Shown: positions 1 through 9,101, numbered from the stretch's first letter. The stretch is 43,359 bases of DNA from RGIG5579 sp045531235 (GCA_045531235.1 JAZSDQ010000037.1:1-43359), one strand, 5' to 3'. Numbers and translations: made by a program. Notes: generated by a model not told the origin, from the letters alone.

Positions 1-952
1 TTGTGGACTGCAGTGCGTTCGGGTTGGAATTAACATTAGTACCCGGAGCTACGCCGAAGAAGCCGTTCTCGGGGTTGATGGCATAGAGTCTGCCGTCAGC
101 ACCGATGCGCATCCAAGCGATGTCATCGCCAACGGTCCAAACCTTATAGCCTTTCTTGCGAAGATATTCCGGAGGAATGAGCATGGCAAGGTTGGTCTTA
201 CCGCAAGCGGAGGGGAAAGCAGCGGCAATATATTTTACTTCGCCCTTGGGATTTTCAAGACCGAGAATGAGCATGTGCTCAGCCATCCAGCCTTCCTTCC
301 AGCCCTGATAAGAAGCGATGCGGAGTGCAAAGCACTTCTTGCCGAGAAGAACGTTTCCGCCGTATGCGGAGTTTACGGAAATGATGGTATTATCTTCGGG
401 GAACTGGCAGATATATCTGTTTTCGGGGTCTACATCGCACTTTGCGTGAAGGCCGCGAACCCAGTCATTGGAATCGCCGAGAACTTCCAGAACCTTGTTG
501 CCAACACGGGTCATAATAGCCATATTGAGAACAACGTAGATAGAGTCGGTGATTTCAATACCGATCTTTGCCAAAGGAGAGCCGATGGGACCCATGGAGA
601 AAGGAATCACATACATGGTTCTTCCCTGGTAGGTTCCGCGAGCGATGTCATAGAGCTTTTTGTACATTTCTGCGGGAGCGCACCAGTTGTTGGTGGGGCC
701 TGCGTCTTCCTTTACGGAGGTGCAGATAAAGGTTCTGTCTTCCACGCGGGCTACGTCATTGGGTTTGGTTCTGTGGAGGTAGCATCCGGGAAGCTTTTCC
801 TCGTTAAGTTTCAGGAGTTCTCCGGTAGCGCAAGCTTCCGCACGGAGTGCTTCCAGCTGTGCTTCTTCACCGGTGATCCATACGATTTTGTCGGGATTGA
901 GAAGAGCTTTCATCTCGTCAATCCACTTGGTAACAGTTGCATTGGTGGCCAT
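1..952 (-). CDS. pckG: Phosphoenolpyruvate carboxykinase (GTP), 3' end beyond the window
   Basis: This is the N-terminal 317 residues of a GTP-dependent PEP carboxykinase, which interconverts oxaloacetate and PEP in the cytosol using GTP/GDP. Reading leftward, the protein begins MATNATVTKW and carries the early family stretch DVARVEDRTFIC, then the kinase-1a/P-loop stretch ACGKTNLAM (about residues 248-256) and the kinase-2 stretch VGDDIAWMR. These belong to the GTP family, not the ATP (PckA) family. The ATG at 952 follows an AAAGGAG ribosome site at 961-967 and a good minus-strand promoter at 992-1020. The family is usually about 600 residues, so roughly half the gene lies outside. In a glutamate fermenter it may act anaplerotically or gluconeogenically; that role is inference. 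Confidence 0.96.
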   Translation of the reverse strand, partial: MATNATVTKWIDEMKALLNPDKIVWITGEEAQLEALRAEACATGELLKLNEEKLPGCYLHRTKPNDVARVEDRTFICTSVKEDAGPTNNWCAPAEMYKKLYDIARGTYQGRTMYVIPFSMGPIGSPLAKIGIEITDSIYVVLNMAIMTRVGNKVLEVLGDSNDWVRGLHAKCDVDPENRYICQFPEDNTIISVNSAYGGNVLLGKKCFALRIASYQGWKEGWMAEHMLILGLENPKGEVKYIAAAFPSACGKTNLAMLIPPEYLRKKGYKVWTVGDDIAWMRIGADGRLYAINPENGFFGVAPGTNVNSNPNALQST

Positions 953-991
953 GGTTTCGGCTCCTTTCCAAAAGAATTCAAATTCAAATTC

Positions 992-1020
992 ATTATATCA
1001 AAAAAAATAAAATTTGGCAA
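992..1020 (-). promoter_or_regulatory. Sigma-A-type promoter of pckG
   Basis: On the minus strand, a TTGCCA -35 (1015-1020) and a perfect TATAAT -10 (992-997) are separated by 17 bases. They lie about 40 bases upstream of the pckG start codon. No operator was recognised. Confidence 0.75.
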
Positions 1021-1223
1021 GTGCTATAGCGAAAAAAATGTAAACTTTTTTAAAAGTTAACGAAATTTTACTTTTTTATGGGAAAAATCGGAAAAAGGCT
1101 TTGTTTTCACGAAATTGCAACAAAAAAGCTTAAAATGTTAAATCGCGGAAAAGGGGGTTGTGGTGAAAATTGCGTGTAGTTATATGGATCTGGGGCGTTT
1201 TCACAAAAAAATCATAAAAAGGT

Positions 1224-1252
1224 TTGAAAAGGATCAAATAGTGTAGTATAAT
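1224..1252 (+). promoter_or_regulatory. Sigma-A-type promoter of the ymfF-lgt-folD operon
   Basis: TTGAAA (1224-1229) and TATAAT (1247-1252) are spaced by 17 bases, 54 bases upstream of the ymfF ATG. The in-frame ATG at 1258 lies only 5 bases past this -10, so it cannot be the start and the ATG at 1306 is preferred. Confidence 0.8.
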
Positions 1253-1305
1253 ACAGAATGGTATTTTATAGTATAACTGTTTTGCAAGTATGGAAAGGAA
1301 ACCTT

Positions 1306-2592
1306 ATGAATCAAGAAAAGCCGGATCGTATTTTCCTTGGCGAGGGCATCGGCCTGAACTTTGTGGAGAATGACCGCTATAAGACCAATCACATCACATT
1401 TTATTTTGTCACGAAATTAAATCGCTATACCGCTTCTTACAACACGGTTTTGAGCCGCGTTCTCACCCGAGGCTGCAAGGCGTATCCCGATCAGCGGGCT
1501 TTGAACAGTGCTCTGGATCATTGCTATGATGCAGAGCTTGTGACGGATACCTCCAAGATCGGAGATTTCCACGCTGTCAGCATTTCTCTTTCTCTTTTGG
1601 ACAATGCCTATTCTTTTGACGGGGAGGACATTACCTCCGAGGGAATTTCCATTTTGGAGAACGTGATCTTTTCTCCCTATCTGGAAAAGGGCGCTTTTGC
1701 CGAAGAATATGTAAAAGGTGAAAAGAAGCTTGCGCAAGATGAGATCGCCGCCCAGATCAACCATAAGGCGAGCTATGCCAGAGGCCGTATGCTTGGGCAC
1801 ATGTGCCGCATGGAGCCTTACGGTACTTCCGCATTGGGCAACAAGAGCGAAATCGGACGCATTACTGCGGAAAGTCTGTATGAATATTACAGGGAGCTTT
1901 TGAAGACGGCAACGGTAGAGATCTTTTTCGTAGGCCGTTTCGACCGCGAGAAGGTACAGAAGACCGTGGAGGCGCTGTTTGCAGACAGAGAGAGAAACTA
2001 CGAGCCCTTGCCTCAGCCTTCCATTCGCACCAAGGCAACAAGAGTGCGTGAAATTACCGAGAGAATGGATCTGACCCAGGCAAATCTTGTGATGGGATTC
2101 CGCGCGGGAGTTTCCATTTATGATAAAGATTGGAGAGCGATGAGCCTTTACAATTCCGTTTTGGGTGGCTCTCTGACCTCCAAGCTGTTTTGCGTACTTC
2201 GAGAGAAGATGAGCCTTTGCTATTCCGTATCTTCTCAGCCTCACGCCATGAAGGGGATTCTTCTGATCTATGCGGGAATCGCTCCCGAAAACCGTGACGT
2301 GGCGGTGAAAGAAGCGCTGAACCAGATGGATGAGATCAAAAAAGGAAACGTAAGCGAAGAGGAACTGAACAATGCCCGCGGCGCTATCCTTCACGCATTG
2401 AAGGGTCTGGGGGACAATCCTGCGGCTCTGGCAGGCTGGTATCTGCCAAGCGTCCTCATCGGTCAGGTGAAGACGCCCTCAGAGATCATTGAGGAATTAA
2501 ACAAGGTAACACTGGAAGACGTGATCCGCGTATCGAAAGAAATTACGTTGGATACGGTTTATACTTTGACGGCGAAGGAGGCGAGAGGATGA
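1306..2592 (+). CDS. ymfF: M16-family peptidase-like protein, YmfF type (no zinc site)
   Basis: A 428-residue inverzincin-fold protein. It resembles the first member of the Bacillus YmfF/YmfH pair, which database annotation links to 5-aminopentanol modification of elongation factor P (sometimes spelled YfmF). It lacks HxxEH: the corresponding stretch reads ALNSALDHCYDAEL. It is therefore probably the non-catalytic partner of the next protein. The C-terminal half has the usual M16 repeat-domain stretch with GGSLTSKLFCVLREKMSLCYS. The ATG at 1306 follows AAAGGA; the upstream ATG at 1258 abuts the -10. It overlaps ymfH by four bases (ATGA), which suggests translational coupling. No efp gene is in the window, so the EF-P link rests on family knowledge only. 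Confidence 0.85.
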   Translation: MNQEKPDRIFLGEGIGLNFVENDRYKTNHITFYFVTKLNRYTASYNTVLSRVLTRGCKAYPDQRALNSALDHCYDAELVTDTSKIGDFHAVSISLSLLDNAYSFDGEDITSEGISILENVIFSPYLEKGAFAEEYVKGEKKLAQDEIAAQINHKASYARGRMLGHMCRMEPYGTSALGNKSEIGRITAESLYEYYRELLKTATVEIFFVGRFDREKVQKTVEALFADRERNYEPLPQPSIRTKATRVREITERMDLTQANLVMGFRAGVSIYDKDWRAMSLYNSVLGGSLTSKLFCVLREKMSLCYSVSSQPHAMKGILLIYAGIAPENRDVAVKEALNQMDEIKKGNVSEEELNNARGAILHALKGLGDNPAALAGWYLPSVLIGQVKTPSEIIEELNKVTLEDVIRVSKEITLDTVYTLTAKEARG

Positions 2593-3881
2593 GATTTTAT
2601 ACCAAAGAAAACGCTCTTCTCGGCGAAAAGTATTATGAGGCGAAGCACCCAAGCGGACTGAAAGTAGTGATCGTACCCAAGGCGCACAAAAAGGCTTTTG
2701 CGCTGTTCGGAACACGCTACGGTTCCATTCACCGCACTTTTAAAACCGACAAGGACAAGGATTTTGTAACGGTGCCCGACGGCATTGCTCACTTTTTGGA
2801 GCACAAGCTTTTTGAAAATGAAGACGGCAGCGATACCTTTAATCATTTTGCGGCAAACGGTGCCAGCTGTAACGCCTTTACCTCCAATGAAATGACGGCG
2901 TATCTGTTCTCCGCAACGGATCGCTACTACGAAAATCTGAAGATTCTGCTTGATTTTGTAACGAAGCCCTATTTTACTCCGGAAACGGTGCAAAAGGAAA
3001 TGGGGATTATCGGTCAGGAGATCCGTATGGGGCAGGACGAGCCGTTTCATCAGCTGTATTACGGACTTTTGGACGCGCTTTTTGTGAATCACAACGTGAA
3101 AATTGATATTGCCGGTACGGAGGAGACCATATCGCAAATCACATCGGATATTTTATACCGCTGCTATCATACCTTCTACAATCTTCATAATATGCTTTTG
3201 GTGCTTTGCGGTCCATGGGATAAGAAAAAGGTAAAGGAAGTTATGGATGAAATCCTTGTGCCTTCTCCCAAGGAAAGTATTACTACGGAAAGCCCCAAGG
3301 AACCCAAGCGGATCCACAAAAAGAAGGTGGAAAAATATTTCCCCGTGGCTCTGCCTTTGTTTGCAGTGGGTATGAAGGAGGGCGATCTGAAAAAGAGAAT
3401 CCGTCCCGAGGAATTTTTGAAAAAGCAGGCGGAGCACGAGGTGCTGTCCGATATTCTTTTCGGAAAGAGCAGCGCTTTTTACAATGAGCTGTATGACAAG
3501 GGTCTGATCGGCGACAAGTTTTCCGTGGAGTATAACCTCTCCCGTGACTACGGATATTTGCTTCTTTTGGGCGAGACCCGTCGCCCTGAGGCAGTTTACC
3601 GTAAGGTCCGTGAAACGGTAGGCAGAGCCATGGAGATTCTGACCGAAGAAGACTTTATCCGCAGTAAGCGCGCGGTATTCTCCCGCAGCGTGCAGGATTG
3701 GAATTCCACCACGGAGATCGCAGAGAACTTTATGGATTTTGCTTTTTCCGGAACGGATATGCTCCTTTACCCCGAAACGGTGAAGAATATCAGCTTTGAG
3801 GATCTGAAAGAAAGGATCCGTCTGTCTTATCGCAAAGACAAGCTCGTTCTTTCGGTGGTAAAGCCGGGAAAGGAGAAATAA
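2589..3881 (+). CDS. ymfH: M16-family zinc metallopeptidase, YmfH type
   Basis: A 430-residue M16 (pitrilysin/insulinase-fold) peptidase with an intact inverted zinc motif HFLEH at residues 68-72. A downstream glutamate, E144 in GQEIRM, is the likely third ligand, and E137 sits seven residues before it as in the family. The C-terminal half carries the second M16 domain. It probably forms a heterodimer with the upstream zinc-less paralogue, the arrangement known for mitochondrial processing peptidase and PqqF-like pairs. No signal peptide is visible, so it should be cytosolic. The start overlaps the ymfF stop (ATGA), and lgt follows after a one-base gap. Its physiological substrate is unknown from sequence. 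Confidence 0.9.
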   Translation: MRFYTKENALLGEKYYEAKHPSGLKVVIVPKAHKKAFALFGTRYGSIHRTFKTDKDKDFVTVPDGIAHFLEHKLFENEDGSDTFNHFAANGASCNAFTSNEMTAYLFSATDRYYENLKILLDFVTKPYFTPETVQKEMGIIGQEIRMGQDEPFHQLYYGLLDALFVNHNVKIDIAGTEETISQITSDILYRCYHTFYNLHNMLLVLCGPWDKKKVKEVMDEILVPSPKESITTESPKEPKRIHKKKVEKYFPVALPLFAVGMKEGDLKKRIRPEEFLKKQAEHEVLSDILFGKSSAFYNELYDKGLIGDKFSVEYNLSRDYGYLLLLGETRRPEAVYRKVRETVGRAMEILTEEDFIRSKRAVFSRSVQDWNSTTEIAENFMDFAFSGTDMLLYPETVKNISFEDLKERIRLSYRKDKLVLSVVKPGKEK

Positions 3882-3882
3882 G

Positions 3883-4821
3883 ATGCTGTTTTTCGGTCAA
3901 ACGGTGGTATCTTTTCCAAAATTGGGACTTGGTCCGTGGACACTGGAAAAATTTCTCGTCAAAGATTTATTTGGCATTTTTTCCGTGGCGTGGTACGGCG
4001 CTATCATTTGCGTGGGAATGATCCTTGCTTGCTCGATTGCTCTTTACAATGCAAAAAAGAGAGAGGGGCTGGATGCCGACTCTTTTCTGGATTACTTTAT
4101 TTATACCATTCCCATTGGTGTGGTAGGGGCGAGGGCAATGTACGTGCTTGCCAATCTTGACAGCTACGACAGCTTTTCCGAGGCTGTTGCGGTGTGGGAA
4201 GGCGGCCTTGCCATTTACGGCGGCGTTCTTGCAGGCGCGGCAACGGTATTTGTGGTATCCAAGATCAAAAAGCACAGCTTTTTTAAGGTAGCGGATACCA
4301 TTATCCCCGGGCTTTTTCTTGCTCAGTCCTTAGGGCGTTGGGGCAATTTCGTCAACGGGGAAGCACACGGCGGTACTACCCAGCTTCCTTGGGGTATGAG
4401 CATCAACGGCGCAGCTGCGGTGCATCCCACTTTTTTATATGAATCTCTCATTACTTTGGCGGGATTTCTCCTTTGTATGTTTTTTCTTTACCCGAAGAAA
4501 AAATGGGACGGGCAGATCCTGAGCTTTTATATGATATGGTACGGCATCGGCAGAACGCTGGTGGAATCCTTGCGCACGGATTCCTTATATATCGGGCCGC
4601 TGAAGCTTGCTCAGTGCATCGGTATTTTAACCGCTCTTGGCGGTGTAGTCCTTTGGATCTTCTTCTCCAAAAAGAAGAAAGATACGGCTTTGACGGAATG
4701 TGAAGAAAAAGAAGAAAGCACCTTGTTTTCCGAAGCTTTGGAAACAAAGGAGATTTCCGACGAGAATAACAACGAAGAAACGAAAGAAAAAGAGGAAAAA
4801 GAACATGGCACAGATCGTTGA
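3883..4821 (+). CDS. lgt: Prolipoprotein diacylglyceryl transferase
   Basis: Lgt transfers diacylglycerol from phosphatidylglycerol to the lipobox cysteine of prolipoproteins, in the cytoplasmic membrane. The 312-residue protein has several hydrophobic segments and the signature GRWGNFVNGEAHGG (from residue 151), plus WEGGLAIYGG near residue 105. The last ~50 residues form a charged, Glu/Lys-rich tail (EEKEES...NNNEETKEKEEKE), longer than in typical Lgt; its role is unknown. The start is the ATG one base after the ymfH stop, served by AGGAG inside that gene's end. Its 3' end overlaps folD by 17 bases. Three lipoprotein genes, plausible substrates, lie just downstream in the same operon. Confidence 0.96.
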   Translation: MLFFGQTVVSFPKLGLGPWTLEKFLVKDLFGIFSVAWYGAIICVGMILACSIALYNAKKREGLDADSFLDYFIYTIPIGVVGARAMYVLANLDSYDSFSEAVAVWEGGLAIYGGVLAGAATVFVVSKIKKHSFFKVADTIIPGLFLAQSLGRWGNFVNGEAHGGTTQLPWGMSINGAAAVHPTFLYESLITLAGFLLCMFFLYPKKKWDGQILSFYMIWYGIGRTLVESLRTDSLYIGPLKLAQCIGILTALGGVVLWIFFSKKKKDTALTECEEKEESTLFSEALETKEISDENNNEETKEKEEKEHGTDR

Positions 4822-5653
4822 CGGAAAATTGGTATCTGCAAAAATCAGAGGGGAGATCAAAAGCTCTGTAGAGGAAATGATAAAGGAAAAGGGATACCGT
4901 CCCGGCCTTGCGGTCATTCTCGTAGGGGAAGATCCTGCTTCCTGCATTTACGTCAGAAATAAGAAAAAGGCTTGTGAAGAGGTGGGCTTTTTGTCCCGTG
5001 AGTACCGTCTGCCCGGGGAAACGAGCGAGGAAGAGCTTCTTTCTCTCATTGATTCCTTAAACCGTGACGATGAGATCCACGGAATTTTGGTGCAGCTCCC
5101 CGTGCCCAAGCATATCAGTGATAAAAAGGTGATCGCAAGGATCGCGCCGCACAAAGATGCAGATGCTTTTTGCTTTGAAAACGTCGGTCGCATTATGACC
5201 GGAGAATTTGACCTTGCGCCCTGCACCCCTGCAGGAATTATGGAGCTTCTCCGCCATTACGGCATTGATCCTGCAGGCAAGAATGCGGTGGTGATCGGAC
5301 GGAGCAATATCGTAGGAAAGCCCATGGCAATGCTTCTTTTACATAAAAATGCCACGGTGACTATTTGTCATTCCCGTACGAAGAACCTTGCCGAGATCTG
5401 CCGCGGTGCGGATATTTTGGTGGCAGCGGTAGGAAAAGCGCGCTTTGTTACCGAAGATATGGTAAAAGAGGGGGCTGTAGTCATTGACGTAGGCATGAAC
5501 CGTGATGAAAACGGCCTTTGCGGTGACGTGGATTTTGCCGCTGTGGAAAAGAAGGCTTCCTATATCACTCCCGTGCCCGGCGGTGTGGGACCCATGACCA
5601 TTACTCTTCTTTTGAAAAATACGTTGACTGCGGCGAAAAAAGCAGGAAAATAG
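4805..5653 (+). CDS. folD: Bifunctional methylenetetrahydrofolate dehydrogenase/cyclohydrolase
   Basis: FolD interconverts methylene-, methenyl- and formyl-tetrahydrofolate in one-carbon metabolism, using NADP. The 282-residue protein shows the family blocks in order: YVRNKKKACEEVG (Y49 and K53 of the active site), GILVQLPVP, PCTPAGIMELL, the dinucleotide-binding GRSNIVGKPMAMLL, ICHSRT, and the C-terminal PVPGGVGPMTITLLL. The usual KDVDGFH stretch reads KDADAFC here, a modest departure. The ATG at 4805 lies inside the end of lgt (17-base overlap), preceded by GAGG. A longer in-frame reading from 4700 would add only a basic stretch shadowing lgt and was rejected. Confidence 0.96.
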   Translation: MAQIVDGKLVSAKIRGEIKSSVEEMIKEKGYRPGLAVILVGEDPASCIYVRNKKKACEEVGFLSREYRLPGETSEEELLSLIDSLNRDDEIHGILVQLPVPKHISDKKVIARIAPHKDADAFCFENVGRIMTGEFDLAPCTPAGIMELLRHYGIDPAGKNAVVIGRSNIVGKPMAMLLLHKNATVTICHSRTKNLAEICRGADILVAAVGKARFVTEDMVKEGAVVIDVGMNRDENGLCGDVDFAAVEKKASYITPVPGGVGPMTITLLLKNTLTAAKKAGK

Positions 5654-5666
5654 AAAGGATAAACGA

Positions 5667-6893
5667 GTGATCGCTATGAAAAAGATTTTTTCTGTGCTCC
5701 TTGCCGTTTTCATGCTTTTGACTTTGATCTCCTGCAGCTCGGCGGAGAATACGACCACAACCGAGGAAAAAGCCGAAACTTCCACCAAAGAAACTTCTTC
5801 TGCAACGACGAACAGTGAGCAGCTGGAGGAATTTATCCGCGCTTATCGCGGAGGAGAATACAAGGACAAAATGTTCTTTCAGTACGAGGATTTGTCGGAG
5901 TATATCACCCTTGCCGACTACAAGGGAATCGAATATCCGGAAGACGATATGCTTCTGGAAACGGTAACGGATGAGGACGTAGAAGATTATCTGATCCGTA
6001 TGGTACTGAACACCAAGGTGAGCGACGAAGACTATACGGAAGTGACAAGCGGCGCTTTGCAGAAATGGGACGTTGTGACCATTGACTACAAGGGTGTGAT
6101 CGCAGGGGAAGAAATTGCCGACGCCACGGCCCAGGGGGAAGAATTGCTTTTGGGCAGCGGCGCATATATCCCCGGTTTTGAATCGGGTCTTATGGGAAAG
6201 ACCTTTGACAAAGAGATTCCTTTGGATCTTCACTTTTCTCCTTATTATTCCGCCAAGGATATGGCGGATCAGGACATTACCTTTTACGTTACCGTAAAAA
6301 AGGTACAAAGACCTAAGATCCCCGAACTGACGGTGGAGCTTATTAACGAAATGTATTCTACCTCGTTCAAGACCATGGATGAGGTGAAAGCGGATCTGAA
6401 AAAGGATATGGACTCTTCTCAGGCAAGCCGTGCTCAAGCGAGCCTTTCCTCCTATTTGCAAAATGAAGTTCTCAAGAACAGCACGGTGAAAAAGTATCCT
6501 GAAAAAGAGATGGATCATTATCTGAACCACTTTATTGATTATTATGCTCAATATGTGGAAGAAGGCTCCACTCTGGCAGCTTTTTGCGAAAAAGAGCTTG
6601 GTATGACCTACGAAGAATTCGTGGAAGAAGGTCGTTCTTATGCAAAAGAATCGGTGGGGGGCACCTTGATGATGCTTGCCGTTTGTAAGGCGGAGAACAT
6701 TGCCTGCAGTGACGAGCAGTTAAAGGCAATGATCCAGGGCCTTTTTGATAATCAAAACGGCTACTACGGAAATATGAAATCTTTTCTGACGGATTATGTG
6801 GATATTTACGGTGCCGATTATTTTGAATTGCAGGTAAAGAGCGCAGCTGCTGTGGAAAAGATCACCGCGGCGGCTGTGAAGGTAGCAAAATGA
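5667..6893 (+). CDS. Lipoprotein with trigger-factor-like FKBP prolyl isomerase and chaperone domains
   Basis: A 408-residue secreted lipoprotein. The N-terminus MIAMKKIFSVLLAVF...LLTLISC is a type II signal peptide with lipobox LISC, followed by a Thr/Ser/Glu-rich linker. Residues ~130-215 form an FKBP-like domain (VVTIDYKGVIAG, LLGSGAYIPGFESGLMGK), the best preserved of the three neighbours. The remainder is helical like the trigger factor C-terminal cradle. The ribosome-binding N domain of true trigger factor is absent, so it probably folds exported proteins at the outer membrane face. A GTG at 5667 sits seven bases after AAAGGA; the alternative ATG at 5676 gives the same mature protein. 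Isomerase activity is inferred from fold only. Confidence 0.82.
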   Translation: MIAMKKIFSVLLAVFMLLTLISCSSAENTTTTEEKAETSTKETSSATTNSEQLEEFIRAYRGGEYKDKMFFQYEDLSEYITLADYKGIEYPEDDMLLETVTDEDVEDYLIRMVLNTKVSDEDYTEVTSGALQKWDVVTIDYKGVIAGEEIADATAQGEELLLGSGAYIPGFESGLMGKTFDKEIPLDLHFSPYYSAKDMADQDITFYVTVKKVQRPKIPELTVELINEMYSTSFKTMDEVKADLKKDMDSSQASRAQASLSSYLQNEVLKNSTVKKYPEKEMDHYLNHFIDYYAQYVEEGSTLAAFCEKELGMTYEEFVEEGRSYAKESVGGTLMMLAVCKAENIACSDEQLKAMIQGLFDNQNGYYGNMKSFLTDYVDIYGADYFELQVKSAAAVEKITAAAVKVAK

Positions 6894-8002
6894 AAAAACA
6901 TTGGCTGTTACTTCTGCTTTTGACTTTTTTTGCCCTGCTTCTTACTTCCTGCGGGGAAGAACCCCGGGGAAGTCTGACCTTGCCACCGGAGGAAACGGTT
7001 ACGGTCGCAGAAAAAAACAACTGGTATGAATACGATCTCTCGGAATACATGACCACCGGCGACCCTATGGGGGTGCAGGCAAAATTTGACGATCCCGGGG
7101 TATGCGAGGAAAAGGAAATTGACGAAGCCCTTTTTCAGGTGATGCTTTCCAATGCCACCTTTGCGGAAAAGAAGGGAAAGGCAGAACGCTACGACAAGGT
7201 GAATATCTCCTTTACCATGGAGCTTGACGGAGTTTTGCAGGAAAATTATTCCCGTGAGGATTACGGAATCGTCATCGGACTGGATTTGCAAGAGGATCTG
7301 GAATATCGCATGGGAGAAAAGCTTATAGGTGCTAAGGTGGGTGAGACCCGAACGTTGCTTTACACCTATCCCGATACGGCTTCGTACGGGGAAATGGCGG
7401 GAAAGACGGTTTCTTGCTACGGAAAAGTAAAGGCCATATCCGAAACCGAGATTCCCGAATGTACCGATGAATACGTTCAGAAGCTGGAAGGCTATGATTT
7501 TCAAACGGTGGCAGAATTCCGCGAGGCGCTGAAGAAGGATATTATGGCGGAAAAAGAAAGTCGCAAGGTGCAGGCGGTGTGGTCGGCTTTTTGCGATACG
7601 GTGGAAATTCTGAAATATCCGGAAGCGGAGCTTCAGTCCTATCTGGACTCTTACAAAAGCTATTATCTGTCCCTGGCAGAGGATATGGAAATGACCTTGG
7701 CGGAATTTTTACAGGAATATCTGGAAACCGACGAGGAAAGCTTTTTGAAAGAGGCGGAGGATTATGCCAAGGAATTGGTGAAGAACGATATGATCTTTGC
7801 CTATCTTGCCCAAAAATTGGAAATCAGCCTCAGCGATGAAGAGTACGCCGCGGGAGTTCAGGAGTATTACGATAACGAAGAGGGAGAATTTGCCTCCAAG
7901 GAAGAATTCGTTCAGTATTATACCGAGGAGAATCTTCGTCGGAACTTGATTTGGGATAAGGCCTTGACCCTTGTGATCGACAATGCGGTGGCTGTAAAAT
8001 AA
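6890..8002 (+). CDS. Trigger-factor-like lipoprotein, second paralogue
   Basis: A 370-residue lipoprotein with signal peptide MKKHWLLLLLLTFF and lipobox LLTSC. It is clearly related to the next gene: both carry an E-I-D-E-A-(L/I)-F-Q-(V/I)-M-L-S-N-A block followed by a degenerate FKBP-like region (YDKVNISFTMELDG, IGAKVGETRTLLYTYP) and a helical C-terminal chaperone-like region with a shared KYPEAELQ stretch. The substrate-pocket residues of FKBP are poorly kept, so it may be a binding chaperone without isomerase activity (inference). It starts with an ATGA overlap with the upstream lipoprotein gene. Confidence 0.8.
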   Translation: MKKHWLLLLLLTFFALLLTSCGEEPRGSLTLPPEETVTVAEKNNWYEYDLSEYMTTGDPMGVQAKFDDPGVCEEKEIDEALFQVMLSNATFAEKKGKAERYDKVNISFTMELDGVLQENYSREDYGIVIGLDLQEDLEYRMGEKLIGAKVGETRTLLYTYPDTASYGEMAGKTVSCYGKVKAISETEIPECTDEYVQKLEGYDFQTVAEFREALKKDIMAEKESRKVQAVWSAFCDTVEILKYPEAELQSYLDSYKSYYLSLAEDMEMTLAEFLQEYLETDEESFLKEAEDYAKELVKNDMIFAYLAQKLEISLSDEEYAAGVQEYYDNEEGEFASKEEFVQYYTEENLRRNLIWDKALTLVIDNAVAVK

Positions 8003-8015
8003 TCGGGAGGAAATA

Positions 8016-9101
8016 ATGAGACGATTTTTTAGCATTCTTTGCGTTTTGTGCCTTTTGACATCTCTGTTTTCAGCTTGCGAAAAGGAGAAGAATGTAAGTT
8101 CGAAACGCTATGACTATGACCTTGATGAATACGTGACCGTGCCCGACCCTAAGGCTGTAAAAGCGGTCTTTGCGGATCCTACGGTTTGTACCGATGCCGA
8201 GATCGATGAAGCGATCTTTCAGATCATGCTTTCCAATGCGGCTTTTACGGAAAAGGAAAACGGCAAAGTAGAAAAGTATAATAAAGTGCAGATTTCTTTT
8301 TCCATGGAAATCGATGGCAAGGAATTGACCGAATTCAGTCAGGATAATAAGGAAATGATCATAGGCTACGAGGGAAACAGTGATACCGATGCGGCGCTGG
8401 CCAAAGCTCTCGTTGGAAAAGCCGTAGGAGAAAAGGCGGAAGCGGAATATACCTACCCTGCTTCGGCGGTAGAACTGGGCGTCTATGCAGGAAAAACGGC
8501 AAAGCTTTTCGGTGAAGTAAAAAAGATCTATCAGCAAAGCGTTTCGGAATGCACGGACGACTTTGTGAAAAAAATAGGCGATGAAAACCTGAACACCGTG
8601 GAAGATCTTCGCATGTCTTTGGAAACGCAGATCATTGAAGGCAAGGAGTCTGCCAAGAGCTATGCTGTTTTGAATGCTTATCTTGATGGTGTGGAAGTGA
8701 AAAAATATCCCGAAGCGGAGCTTCAGGCTTATGTGAATAATTATATGGCGAGCATTGATGCCGCGGCAGAGCAGATGGAAATGACCCGTGAGGAATACAT
8801 TACCGTATGTCTGGAATCTACCTTGGAAGAAACCAAAAAAACGGCGGAAAGCGACGCTAAAATGCGCGTGAAAAATGACCTTGCCTGTATTCAGGGTTCC
8901 CGCTTGATGGGTACCACGCTGACCGATGAAGAATATAAAGACGGCTTGGAAAGCTATTTTTCCACTCAGGGCGAGGGCTTTCAGACGGCAGAGGCATTTG
9001 AAGAGTATTACACCAAAGAGATCATTTTTGAAAGTATCCTTTGGGACAAGACCTTCCAGGTAATGATGGAAAATGCAATCCGTGTGGAGGCGGAAGCATA
9101 A
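8016..9101 (+). CDS. Trigger-factor-like lipoprotein, third paralogue
   Basis: A 361-residue lipoprotein beginning MRRFFSILCVLCLLTSLFSAC, a type II signal peptide with lipobox FSAC. It aligns by eye over its whole length with the preceding paralogue: the YDYDLDEYVTVPDP opening, the EIDEAIFQIMLSNAAF block, a degenerate FKBP-like region, KYPEAELQAYVNNYM, and a helical C terminus ending in VMMENAIRVEAEA. It follows 13 bases downstream with a GGGAGG ribosome site. Three copies in a row point to tandem duplication and divergence. Client proteins are unknown. Confidence 0.8.
   Translation: MRRFFSILCVLCLLTSLFSACEKEKNVSSKRYDYDLDEYVTVPDPKAVKAVFADPTVCTDAEIDEAIFQIMLSNAAFTEKENGKVEKYNKVQISFSMEIDGKELTEFSQDNKEMIIGYEGNSDTDAALAKALVGKAVGEKAEAEYTYPASAVELGVYAGKTAKLFGEVKKIYQQSVSECTDDFVKKIGDENLNTVEDLRMSLETQIIEGKESAKSYAVLNAYLDGVEVKKYPEAELQAYVNNYMASIDAAAEQMEMTREEYITVCLESTLEETKKTAESDAKMRVKNDLACIQGSRLMGTTLTDEEYKDGLESYFSTQGEGFQTAEAFEEYYTKEIIFESILWDKTFQVMMENAIRVEAEA

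Larger units (their letters stand above)
953..1305. other. Divergent intergenic region between pckG and the ymfF operon
   Basis: This 353-base AT-rich gap holds the leftward pckG promoter (992-1020) and the rightward ymfF promoter (1224-1252). Between them (about 1021-1223) I see A/T tracts but no gene, RNA or convincing operator. A short tandem run of the unit AATTCA (about 975-991) lies in the pckG leader and looks like simple-sequence AT richness. Confidence 0.6.

Noticed and set aside
275..1060. Plus-strand open frame of 261 codons over the PEP carboxykinase
   Set aside because: It is antisense to a clear pckG reading frame, has no ribosome site and no family motif.
1021..1223. Catabolite-response element in the pckG/ymfF gap
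   Set aside because: I looked for a TGNAANCGNTNNCA-type site and saw none. GCGTTTTCAC is only a partial resemblance.
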